From Urechis unicinctus (Eukaryota; Annelida; Polychaeta; Xenopneusta; Urechidae), in assembly GCA_034190875.2 (NCBI GenBank), contig CM067355.1:31514684-31578683 (forward strand): 64,000 nt of DNA, in the 5' to 3' direction. The notes below the pieces were generated by a model that worked only from the letters and a program-made list of their open reading frames with translations, ran no database searches and was not told the origin of the DNA. The translations under genes and the position numbers were made by a program. Shown here in pieces: positions 55,196 to 64,000 of this stretch (the first letter of the stretch is position 1; each line of letters opens with the position of its first letter).

Positions 55196-55439
55196 GACAT
55201 GGTCAAGATGATTGATGAAGTGATTTCCGGCATTGTGTCACTGGAAAGTGAAACCCCTCCCTCCATCCATCCCACATGGCTCACCCTCCTCTCAACTTAC
55301 CAAACAGGTGTCTCCAGTCTCTTCCGCATCACTCCACCTCCTCTGCATCTCTCCGAAAAGCTCGCTACCATTCTTCCAAGTCTGCAACATATACACCAAA
55401 CACTCTTGGAATTTGTCTACTGGTCAACAGCCATCTTAT

Positions 55440-55850
55440 CACCCCCACCCGACCCACTATCTGCTGGTACTCCTTCAAACCTTGAATCAAACGTGGCCCT
55501 CATCAAAAACTCCTCCTATCTGGAACACCAATAGCATCATTCCCAGTTCAAAATCTGAACAAAATCCCCACTCTACTTCTTCATACCGTCCAAAAAGCTG
55601 ATAAGTCTAACCTCAGTATATATCCTTAACATAATTTCTTGTCATTTGCATCACAATTACCTGGTTAATCCCAAGCAATCTGCTTTTCGTCCTCGCTGCA
55701 ATACTATGTATAAGATTCTTCTCGTGTCTGAGTCCATCAACATGATCAAAGAAGGTTAAATATCTAACCATAAATCCTATCTTTCTTGATATCTCCAAAA
55801 AGCATTATGACGACATCACTTTATAGCCCTATTAGTGTTTGATGCATTCA
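55440..55850 (+). pseudogene. CR1/Jockey-like reverse-transcriptase fragment
   Basis: Shifting frames contain WNTNSIIPSSKSEQ and TSSYRP (the '..IIPI.K......YRPI' RT motif), then NYLVNPKQSAFRPRCNT, SESINMIKEG and FLDISKKHYDDI (the 'D.SKAFD' motif carrying the first catalytic Asp region). Later RT motifs are absent. The preceding 240 bp are Ser/Pro/Leu-rich and probably belong to the same ORF. Not the same family as the 22-44 kb LINEs. Confidence 0.6.
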
Positions 55851-55859
55851 CCTCACTTT

Positions 55860-57310
55860 AAAAGAGTATACCGGAAAATTTCTCTGATTAAAACTGAGTG
55901 GGGTACTCACAGTTCCGGAACACCGGCTTTGAACAGTATCCAACTCGTCCAGACATGCATAGATTTGTAGATAGCGTTGAAGCATGTGTTCATTCGCACG
56001 ATAGGCGTTCGCGGAATGTGTACGCACCTACGCGATCATAGAATGTCCTTTTGATGTTGTTGTTTTCTAGTTTCAGGTCGTCTTCGGCTGCTGTGGCCAC
56101 GTTCGACCCTCATTGAATGTCATTGAGCCATGACGCCTATTTATTATCCGGCGAAGGGACGACCGGTCCACAAACTCATTCCGATGAAAGATGACCCAGC
56201 ATCACCTCCCAGATGTCGATTACCTCAAAGGCAACTAAACCTAATCACGTGACATAAACACATTTAACTGTTCACATGTCCTCAGTGGTGACGTGTGTCA
56301 AATACACAGAACAACTCGTTTATGCTTAATACCTGTGAAGGAGAACCCCGGCTGAAAATACATACGATGTCGTTAGGGCGCCAAGTAAATAAATTAGATC
56401 GATTATTGACTGTCAGTTGGTGGGTCACAGGCTGTCGGTTTCCGATGGCAAGCTTCCGAGCACCGAGCCGATACCTCATCGGCGCGGGCAATTACGCTTC
56501 GCTTCTTCATTTGTCAACCAGAGTGGATGGAAAGATTGCATTTAAGATATCCGTGTGATATATTTGTGTGGACTTTGGAATATGACCAAAAAGCTTATAG
56601 CTCACTCACGACACACTATGTTAATCATAACGTCTACCGTGGAATATTGCAGCTGGAAAATTGGAGGCTCGGTCGCCTCGATCAATTAGATATCTCTAAT
56701 ACTTGAACATAAACACCGGTTCCATGTGCTCGATTTTATGCTTGCGCCACGTGACGCTTAGTCAAGGTCCCCTAGCCTGATGGCTGCGGGCGCTGTTTAC
56801 ATGTTACTGATATTCAATAGTCTCGCCTTCTAGGGCGAGAAGCGTTGCGGAACCCCTGAAGTCTGGGACGCAGACTACGTGACGCTAGGCATGCTCACCG
56901 TTTAAGCCGATTTGTGTGAACCCTCGATCTCCTTGCGCATCGGCTTCTGCGCAGGGTGTTATTATGTAAGTGTAGCGTCAAACATGTCTGTCATGGAGAG
57001 TGGTGATTCCTCTTAGAATTAACGGGAAATCAGTCTAGTACCAAAAAGTAGCACCAGACTTACGTCGTCATAATCGCACCCGACCCCACGCTGCGCCCGC
57101 AAAAAGGTGCGAAAACAGCCAGACTGGCTCCAACAACAGGGGGTCCATATAGCATTGCGAGACAAGATGAGGACTTTTGACGCCTTGCACTCTGTCCTTT
57201 TTATTCTAGCTGGTGAATCATCCATATGTTATAGCCCAGGTGAATCTCTATATAACCAAGCTGCTTGTTATCGCCCGGTCAGAGGTTAAAACCGGGTCAA
57301 ATCGCATGCG
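55860..57310. other. Spacer with unclassified repeats
   Basis: No supported gene. Contains the repeat resembling 54085 (near 56445) and one resembling 52980 (near 56930-57010). Confidence 0.4.
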
Positions 57311-57322
57311 CTCCGTTAGCTA

Positions 57323-58470
57323 TTGCAGAGATGTTATGTTAGAAAAAAGAAGTCCAACGACCCAGCTCACATCAAGCAATTCAAGTCAACCAAGCAACAT
57401 CTACAGAAGAAACTCCGTCATGCTTACTGGTCATACATTGACAACATGATCACATCACAGGGCACTGATACAGCAAACAACAAGAGCATCACAAAACGAT
57501 TCTGGACCTTTATAAAGCATAAGAAAAAAGACTCTTCTACAATCACTGGCAATCTTCATACTGATCCAAAAGATAAAGCTAACATCCTTAACGAACAATT
57601 CCAATCTGTATTCACTGAGAACATTTCATGTACAACCAGTGAATTCAAAGATGGAGACTACATGTCAGACAATGAGTACCCAGCAGCACCAGATATCATC
57701 ATCACCACCCCTGGTATTGAGAAACTTCTTAACTCACTTAACCCTCACAAAGCACCAGGTCCAGACTCCATCCATCCACGGGTACTGAAGGAACTGTCAT
57801 CACATATTGCTCCCATCCTTACCATCATCTATAACTATTCACTCAATACCAGCACTATTCCTGATAATTGGCGGACAGCAAACGTTTCACCTATCTACAA
57901 AAAAGGGAGCAAGTATAACCCAGAAAACTACCGTCCAATCTCACATGCATATGCTGTAAAATTATGCAGCATATCATCACTAGCCACATAATGCTGCTTG
58001 GGGAAAACAACAACATTCTGTACCCTCTACAACATGGCATTCGCAAAGGCAGATCTTGTGAGTCGCAGCTTATCGAATTCACAGATGACATCAGTTGAAA
58101 CCTGGAGAAGGGAAAACAGACAGACGTCCTTGTGATGGACTTCTCTAAGGCGTTCGACAAGGTCTCACACAGTCTCCTCATCCAGAAGCTTGGCCGATAC
58201 GGCATCAAAGGACATGCCAACCGGTGGATACAGGCATTCCTAAGCCGAAGAACTCAAGCAGTAATCCTTGAAGGGGAGACCTCAGACAGTTGAATCCTTC
58301 AAGGATCAACTAGCCACACACTTTCTCTAACTCCTTAGTACTCTTTTTATTCTTAACCCTCCCTATATATATTCTAACTTTATTTCTTTCTTATCTTTAT
58401 GCGTACCCCCCTGGCAATAATGTTCAACCAAATGAATTTGGCCAGTAACGCGGTAGAACTAGAAGTAGAA
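57323..58470 (+). mobile_element. CR1/Jockey-like LINE with internal deletion
   Basis: 57323-57940 reads FKSTKQHLQKKLRHAYWSYI, LNPHKAPGPDSIHPRVLKEL and NWRTANVSPIYKKGSKYNPE with NYRPIS: linker plus RT motifs 0-2. The next frame gives ILYPLQHGIRKGRSCESQLI and LVMDFSKAFDKVSHSLLIQK, then RTQAVILEGETSDS at about 58285. There the sequence jumps to the element's 3' end (ESFKDQLATHF-type segment in another frame; PPWQ-type tail near 58405), so the YADD palm and thumb are deleted. The 3' end is AGAACTAGAAGTAGAAGTTG-like at about 58450. Distinct from the I/Nimb LINEs (no RNase H seen). Confidence 0.72.
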
Positions 58471-58947
58471 GTTGTCAGCAGCGCCTGGTGTAATAACAAT
58501 AATATCCGCAATTTAAGCAGACGATTCCGCATATCATAACGCCCGTCACGCCGTTGAACTTATTCGCCGAGTCGGTTGTTTTACATCTATAGTGCCACCG
58601 CATGAATTCTCTTCGACTGAGCAAATAAAAAGGTGAAAAACTGTGCTTTAACAGGTATCAAGGTGTCTCCGAGCATTTGCGTGAGAAAAACAACCTTCTT
58701 CAGGTATGTACATTTATTGTGTTTCTGCTGGTAGACAATTTCAATAAATATCGATGGCTGCGTCATCTTGAGCCTTGGGATCGTAGGTTTAGCATATAGT
58801 TTTTTTTACGATCTCTTTAACTCACAACTGTCATTGAAGTCAAGGGTTCCAGTCGACCTCGTTAAAACCGGCAGTCAGTGTCACGTCGAAATACGGTATG
58901 GCGATTCGTAAGGAAACTTGAAATTGCTTGGGTTTCATACGGGTTTG

Positions 58948-59260
58948 TTAACTTGGCGAAGGCTTTCGCCAGGTTATCTTGATCTTTGTAGTGATGTAGA
59001 CTCCCTATGTTTGTTTCTAACTTTTTTTTGTATTGCGATGCAGGTCACAATTTTTAAAATATTTTTTCGACTTTTTTTATAAGGTTGACCTCATTGATGT
59101 GCAGAACCCGGAGATTTTGTTTTGACCTTGACCTCAAAATAAGGTCAATGTCGTTGAAAATGTGAAAATCTAGAATTCCAGATATCTTCAGATTGTTAAA
59201 AAAATATTCCTCATTTTGGTTCTGAATATATGTCATTGTGAATAATCCATAGTTTTCCCA
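58948..59260 (-). repeat. Hairpin-ended dispersed repeat (inverted copy)
   Basis: Starts with the stem AACTTGGCGAAGGCTTTCGCCAGGTT. It then contains TGTGCAGAACCCGGAGATTTTG and TTTTGACCTTGACCTC, the reverse complement counterparts of 54960-55045. The stem differs from the forward copy (GCGAA/TTCGC versus GCGT/ACGC) while remaining paired. Confidence 0.55.
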
Positions 59261-60980
59261 AGAGCCCCAAGTAAAAAAATCATTGTGTCAGCCCAAATAC
59301 TTATTAAATCGGCCTCATGGTCCGATGATAATAAAATTGTGGTAAAACATTGTCATTAAAAAGCTCAGTCATATCATGTTATATCCGGTTTAAAACACAC
59401 TTAATATTATTGATAATTTATAAAGTTTAATTTTGATTATCTGTGTACATAATGGCTCTATTATTCAAAAGTTTACATATTCTTGTGGATGTATTCGATT
59501 GGAAATTTTATAAATATCAGTAATTGTAAATTATGCACAAATAAAACAAATTACTGCAGGTCAGAAATTTCTGGTGGACAACATCTGTATAATTCTTCAA
59601 ACTTGAAATTTACAAGCCAATTATTGTCTAATTGGGGAAATAAAGTTCTGGTAGCTTCAACCAATTGCAAACTTTTATTTTCGACATGTTCTACCAAAAT
59701 ATGCATCGTTTTAAAAAATATGTAACGGTGAAAAAAAATTTGTAAAAATTGATCGCTTATCAAATGAAAAATTATGTTCAATAGTCAACTGGGTCATTGG
59801 TTGTCATGAATAGCATCAGCTGAATTGCACCATTTTATGGATTTCAATGTCATCACTTCCAGATTGGAACCCATTTAACCCCTTAAATGTTTCCTACGAA
59901 TAAACTCATCCATGACAGGTTACCATGCATTCTTTCTGATGAGTTAACTCGTCGATGCAACCCCGCCCATTTCACAGCTGTTTCTGTCCAGTTAACACGT
60001 CCACATCAAATTTGTGAAAAATAGTAAAATTCATGAATTTAATTGAACACTGGGGGAAAGTTAAGGGTGTATTTGGATTGAACAGTTAAGGGGTTAAGTT
60101 TCTGTGGAAGTGAAATCAGGACTTGACGCAGCGTTTTTCTGCACATATTGGTGGTATAATTTTTTTTTTTACAATCCGGGGTAGCCATTCTATTTTGAAC
60201 AAATAACTAATGTAGTTATTAATCCGCGATTTGTTTTTACCTGGTTGACCTCACACCTCGCTCACACACTGCCTTAGTATGAATTACAATGCCTTGTGGT
60301 TAAGTTATATTTAAATCTAATCAAGCAATTCTGATGTAGGAAATTTCCCTTCTGACAATAGCTTACAGTCACAGCCGTATGTTCTAAGTCAAGGCCTGAA
60401 TAATGCCACGTAACAAAAGTGAATTATTGACTCAGTTCTTAGTGTACGATGTATGAATTCATATATCAGGGGTTTACAATCCGATGAGCTTTGACCCAAT
60501 GGAAATGACACCATGTTATATCTGCTTTTGTTTCTAACCTTTAATGGTCAATATCCAATTCAGTATCACCATCAACAAAGGTATTACTGTAGATATCCTG
60601 TCAATAGCATATGTCAGGTAGTCTTTTGCTTCTAAATATTGCCCCCAAGCCCTTTAAGGTGCTATTGGGGGTAGGGGCTGTTATGGCCCCTGGTCATTTT
60701 AGCCAAATTGAGCTGTAACGCAAGTCTGTCCTATATTTCCAAATATGCAAAAGACATAGGGTAAGTTAAACGAATTGCAAAAATATTAATCATTTACAAC
60801 CAGTTGATAAAACCTTAAACAGTTTCAGATATTTCTGACCCTGCCCTTGAAATGGGTCTCTAGATTTTAAAACTTGAGTGTGTGGGTAGGCGGGGTAGGG
60901 GGGATTGGCCCTCGGTCCAAGTGAGCTTGTATCAACCTATGATTCGTGGGATGTACTGACTATAATCGTGTATAACCCCT
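59261..60980. other. AT-rich DNA, probably intron of the following gene
   Basis: No supported coding frame. It precedes a splice acceptor (TCTGTTTCAG, ending 60989) and shows no obvious repeats; the upstream exon was not identified. Confidence 0.4.
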
Positions 60981-60989
60981 CTGTTTCAG
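60980..60989 (+). promoter_or_regulatory. Splice acceptor before the host gene's coding exon
   Basis: Pyrimidine-rich TCTGTTTCAG directly before TGACCATG. It implies a non-coding first exon upstream. Confidence 0.65.
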
Positions 60990-60994
60990 TGACC

Positions 60995-61489
60995 ATGTCC
61001 ACCTACTACTGGCTTCGCATGTCTGGATGCAACCTATCAGATGAAAAGATGAACACTATTCCGTGCCCGCGCTTTGAGCTGTTTGCCCATGTAGAAACCA
61101 AAACGATCCAATCGGGCGCCATCTTGGGCTCACTGGCTGCCCCAATAGCGTGCCTAATTCAGGGCAAGACAGAGCGTGGTCAGATTCTGGACACCACCTA
61201 CAAGTATGGCGTGACAGGGCTACAGATTGGGGCTGCTCTAGGACCCATAGCTTACATGGCCTTTACTCTGGGCAGCAAGCCTGATCATGACAGTGTCAAG
61301 GACAGATGTTATCGTATCCGCTACAGCCGCAACCAGATGTTTGTCGACCGCATCAGCTTCCTTGGATTGGCAGCTGGAATGGGCGTGGCTAAGTACCTTG
61401 GGGAGGAGCTTGGTAGAGGAGCATTTTTTGGGTTTACAGGTGGCTGTTTTTTGGCAGGTGTTACTAACATTTTGAGTGGAATGATGTAA
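60995..61489 (+). CDS. Conserved small membrane protein, 164 aa (DUF1757-like)
   Basis: The start is the ATG at 60995, five bases after a good splice acceptor (CTCTGTTTCAG, ending 60989). The open frame upstream to 60905 is intron read-through. The 164-aa protein has an N-terminal conserved-looking soluble part (YYWLRMSGCNLSDEKMNTIP, CPRFELFAHVETKTIQSG). Three or four small-residue-rich hydrophobic stretches follow: GAILGSLAAPIACLI at about 41-55, GLQIGAALGPIAYMAF at about 74-90, ISFLGLAAGMGVAKYLG at about 122-138, and GGCFLAGVTNILSGMM at the end. A charged loop lies in the middle (DRCYRIRYSRNQMFVDR). It resembles an animal family of unknown function that I recall as DUF1757, unverified. Gly-rich helices of this kind occur in mitochondrial inner-membrane proteins, so that location is possible. 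Codon use and integrity indicate a functional host gene. Confidence 0.8.
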   Translation: MSTYYWLRMSGCNLSDEKMNTIPCPRFELFAHVETKTIQSGAILGSLAAPIACLIQGKTERGQILDTTYKYGVTGLQIGAALGPIAYMAFTLGSKPDHDSVKDRCYRIRYSRNQMFVDRISFLGLAAGMGVAKYLGEELGRGAFFGFTGGCFLAGVTNILSGMM

Positions 61490-62115
61490 TTTGCGTTGAA
61501 AATAGAGTTGTCTATCGCATTACTACACTTGTCAACATGTAGTGTATGTCATTATAGACAGTGTACCTACTCAGGTTGAAGCTGTATTTCTAGGAGTAAA
61601 TGGCATGGGAAACATTTGTATAAATGCCCCAATATTTTTAGAAAGCTGCTATACTTATAACATGAAGCAGAAGTCATTTTGTTAGTCTGTTCTAAATATT
61701 TCGATTTAAAAAAAGTAGGAACAATGCAGTGTCAAATTTGGTGTATTGTTGCATTTTTACTTGCTATATTTGTGTATTCTAAGACATTTTCTGTCTTAAT
61801 TTGATGCCTGATTGAAGATATGTTGATTAGAAAAATTTGGTAAATACTTGATGCTTAACAGAATTATTTGTGTTCCAGACATAATGCTTGATAAATCTAC
61901 ACTAGATTATGATTTTTTCTTTTCTTTTCATATTTCTTTTTAATATATTGATGTAATGTTTTTATCAGTGAATTGACCATGTTAGTTTGAATTAGGGTCT
62001 ATCCTTTATATTGCTAGGTGTCATTAAAGCCAAACTTTATGGCTGATATTGAAGTGCCATTTCTATTACTAAAACTTTACACTTTAATCTGACAATAAAA
62101 CAACTAACTTAATGT
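61490..62115 (+). other. 3' untranslated region of the host gene
   Basis: AT-rich, no coding frame, ending with AATAAA at 62094-62099, followed by non-coding DNA. Confidence 0.55.
62094..62099 (+). terminator. Polyadenylation signal AATAAA
   Basis: Canonical hexamer 605 bp after the stop codon at 61489, the first strong candidate downstream of the gene. Confidence 0.55.
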
Positions 62116-62359
62116 CTTGTCATACAGAACTATTCACTGTGTCCATATCAACTGAAAATCTGACCAAGTCATGATTTACATGTGGGGTGTCTACAATAAC
62201 AGACATCCTGATTACAGGCCTTGTGTTGAGGGTGATGTTGAGGTAACTGTTGTCAGCCTACACTTGCATGTACCAAGGGCCTCTAACAGGCCGTGGTACT
62301 CTGTGTGCATGTCATCATGGCTTGACTGGGAGTTACAATGGGTATTGCCATGGAATAGT

Positions 62360-64000
62360 TAGTGGTATTTGTATGGTACAGACTGGGGTTTACTGGTGGT
62401 ACATACAGAGTGTCATTAATGGTACAGACGGAGGGTTAGTGGTGGTACATACAGAGGGTCATTAATGGTACAGATGGAGGGTTAGTGGTGGTACATACAG
62501 AGGGTCATTAATGGTACAGACAGGGTTAGTGGTGGGGCATACACAGGGTCATTAATGGTACAGACAGGGGTTTATTGGTGGTACATACAGAGGTTCATTA
62601 ATGGTACAGACGGGTTTATTGGTGGTTCATACAGAGGGTCATTAATGGTACAGACAGGGTTAGTGGTGGGGCATACACAAGTTCATTAATGGTACAGACA
62701 GGGGTTTATTGGTGGTACATACAGAGTGTCATTAATGGTACAGACGGAGGGTTAGTGGTGGTACATACAGAGGGTCATTAATGGTACAGACATGGTTAGT
62801 GGTGGGCCATACACAAGATCATTAATGGTACAGACGGGTTTATTGGTGGTACATACAGAGGGTCATTAATGGTACAGACAGGGTTAGTGGTGGGGCATAC
62901 ACAAGGTCATTAATGGTACAGACAGGGGTTTATTGGTGGTACATACAGAGTGTCATTAATGGTACAGGCAGAGGGTTAGTGGTGGTACATACAGAGGGTC
63001 ATTAATGGTACAGACAGGGTTAGTGGTGGGGCATACACAAGATCATTAATGGTACAGACGGGTTTATTGGTGGTACATACAGAGGGTCATTAATGGTACA
63101 GACAGGGTTAGTGGTGGGGCATACACAAGGTCATTAATGGTACAGACAGGGGTTTATTGGTGGTACATACAGAGTGTCACTAATGGTACAGACGGAGGGT
63201 TAGTGGTGGTACATACAGAGGGTCATTAATGGTACAGACAGGGTTAGTGGTGGGGCATACACAAGATCATTAATGGTACAGACAGGGGTTTATTGGTGGT
63301 ACATACAGAGTGTCATTAATGGTACAGACGGAGGGTTAGTGGTGGTACATACAGAGGGTCATTAATGGTACAGACAGGGTTAGTGGTGGGGCATACACAA
63401 GATCATTAATGGTACAGACGGGTTTATTGGTGGTACATACAGAGGGTCATTAATGGTACAGACAGGGTTAGTGGTGGGGCATACACAAGGGTCATTAATG
63501 GTACAGACAGGGTTTTTATTGGTGGTATACAGAGTGTCACAGACGGAGGGTTAGTGGTGGTACATACAGAGGGTCATTAATGGTACAGACAGGGTTAGTG
63601 GTGGGGCATACACAAGGTCATTAATGGTACAGACAGGGTTATTGGTGGTACACATATTAATGGTACAGACAGGGTCATTGGTGGTACATACAGAGGGTCA
63701 TTAGGTACAGACAGGGGTTAGTCACAAGGTCAATGGTACAGACAGGGGTTTATTGGTGGTACATACAGAGTGTCACTAATGGTGGTGGTGGTACATACAG
63801 AGGGTCATTAATGGTACAGACAGGGTTAGTGGTGGGGCATACACAAGATCATTAATGGTACAGACGGGTTTATTGGTGGTACATACAGAGGGTCATTAAT
63901 GGTACAGACAGGGTTAGTGGTGGGGCATACACAAGGTCATTAATGGTACAGACAGGGGTTTATTGGTGGTACATACAGAGGGTTAGTGGTGGGGCATACA
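62360..64000. repeat. 44-45-bp minisatellite with higher-order units, continues past window
   Basis: More than 35 tandem units built around GGTCATTAATGGTACAGAC followed by one of three variants: GGGTTAGTGGTGGGGCATAC, GGGGTTTATTGGTGGTACAT or GGAGGGTTAGTGGTGGTACA. The GGGGTTTATT variant recurs at 62701, 62925 and 63149 (224 bp, five units), then 63285 (136 bp, three units), so blocks of units are copied together. The array runs off the right edge. Confidence 0.92.

Noticed and set aside
55199..55534. 111-codon Ser/Pro/Leu-rich frame as a gene
   Set aside because: Overlaps the decayed CR1-like RT region and shows no domain.

Overview
The window is non-coding, repeat-choked DNA from an invertebrate animal, most likely a marine lophotrochozoan such as a mollusc. 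Four things suggest this: an I/Nimb-type LINE with endonuclease, YVDD reverse transcriptase and RNase H; a Gypsy element; piggyBac and CR1-like remnants; and a single spliced host gene. The species call is inference; no rRNA, tRNA or marker gene is present.

Layout. (1) 1-7.6 kb: a compact, heavily mutated virus-like element whose genes lie on both strands, some overlapping. It holds a capsid-like gene, an SF1 helicase, a spike-like gene, several membrane or coiled-coil genes and a small HTH gene. Every gene except one 157-codon frame is broken by stops or frameshifts, and the element runs off the left edge. (2) 8.4-14.9 kb: a 34-bp minisatellite that has replaced one end of a Gypsy element. 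That element still carries an uninterrupted 1,372-codon gag-pol. (3) 14.9-18.5 kb: AT-rich spacer, a microsatellite and a LINE scrap. (4) 18.5-51.6 kb: a nest of LINEs and LINE-derived repeats. A block (Y then X) occurs twice, at about 19.2-33.5 kb and 44.7-51.6 kb. The left copy was later hit by a full-length LINE (A) and a 5'-truncated LINE (B); both have target-site duplications, and the right copy keeps both empty sites. Between the blocks lies another LINE (E+D), itself split by LINE C. Block Y also carries repeated fragments of a viral or Polinton-type DNA polymerase B N-terminus. (5) 51.6-60.9 kb: piggyBac, CR1/Jockey-like fragments and an inverted pair of hairpin-ended repeats. (6) 60.97-62.1 kb: the only convincing host gene, a conserved small membrane protein in one terminal exon with a poly(A) signal. 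(7) 62.36 kb to the end: a 44-45-bp minisatellite with higher-order structure.

The genes do not form one pathway. The virus-like block would have been a virion plus replication module. The LINE copies share one autonomous machinery (ORF1 nucleic-acid chaperone, ORF2 endonuclease/RT/RNase H). Very short LINE head-plus-tail elements look like parasites of that machinery. The strongest candidate for something undescribed is the 1-7.6 kb element; next is the polymerase-fragment repeat in block Y.
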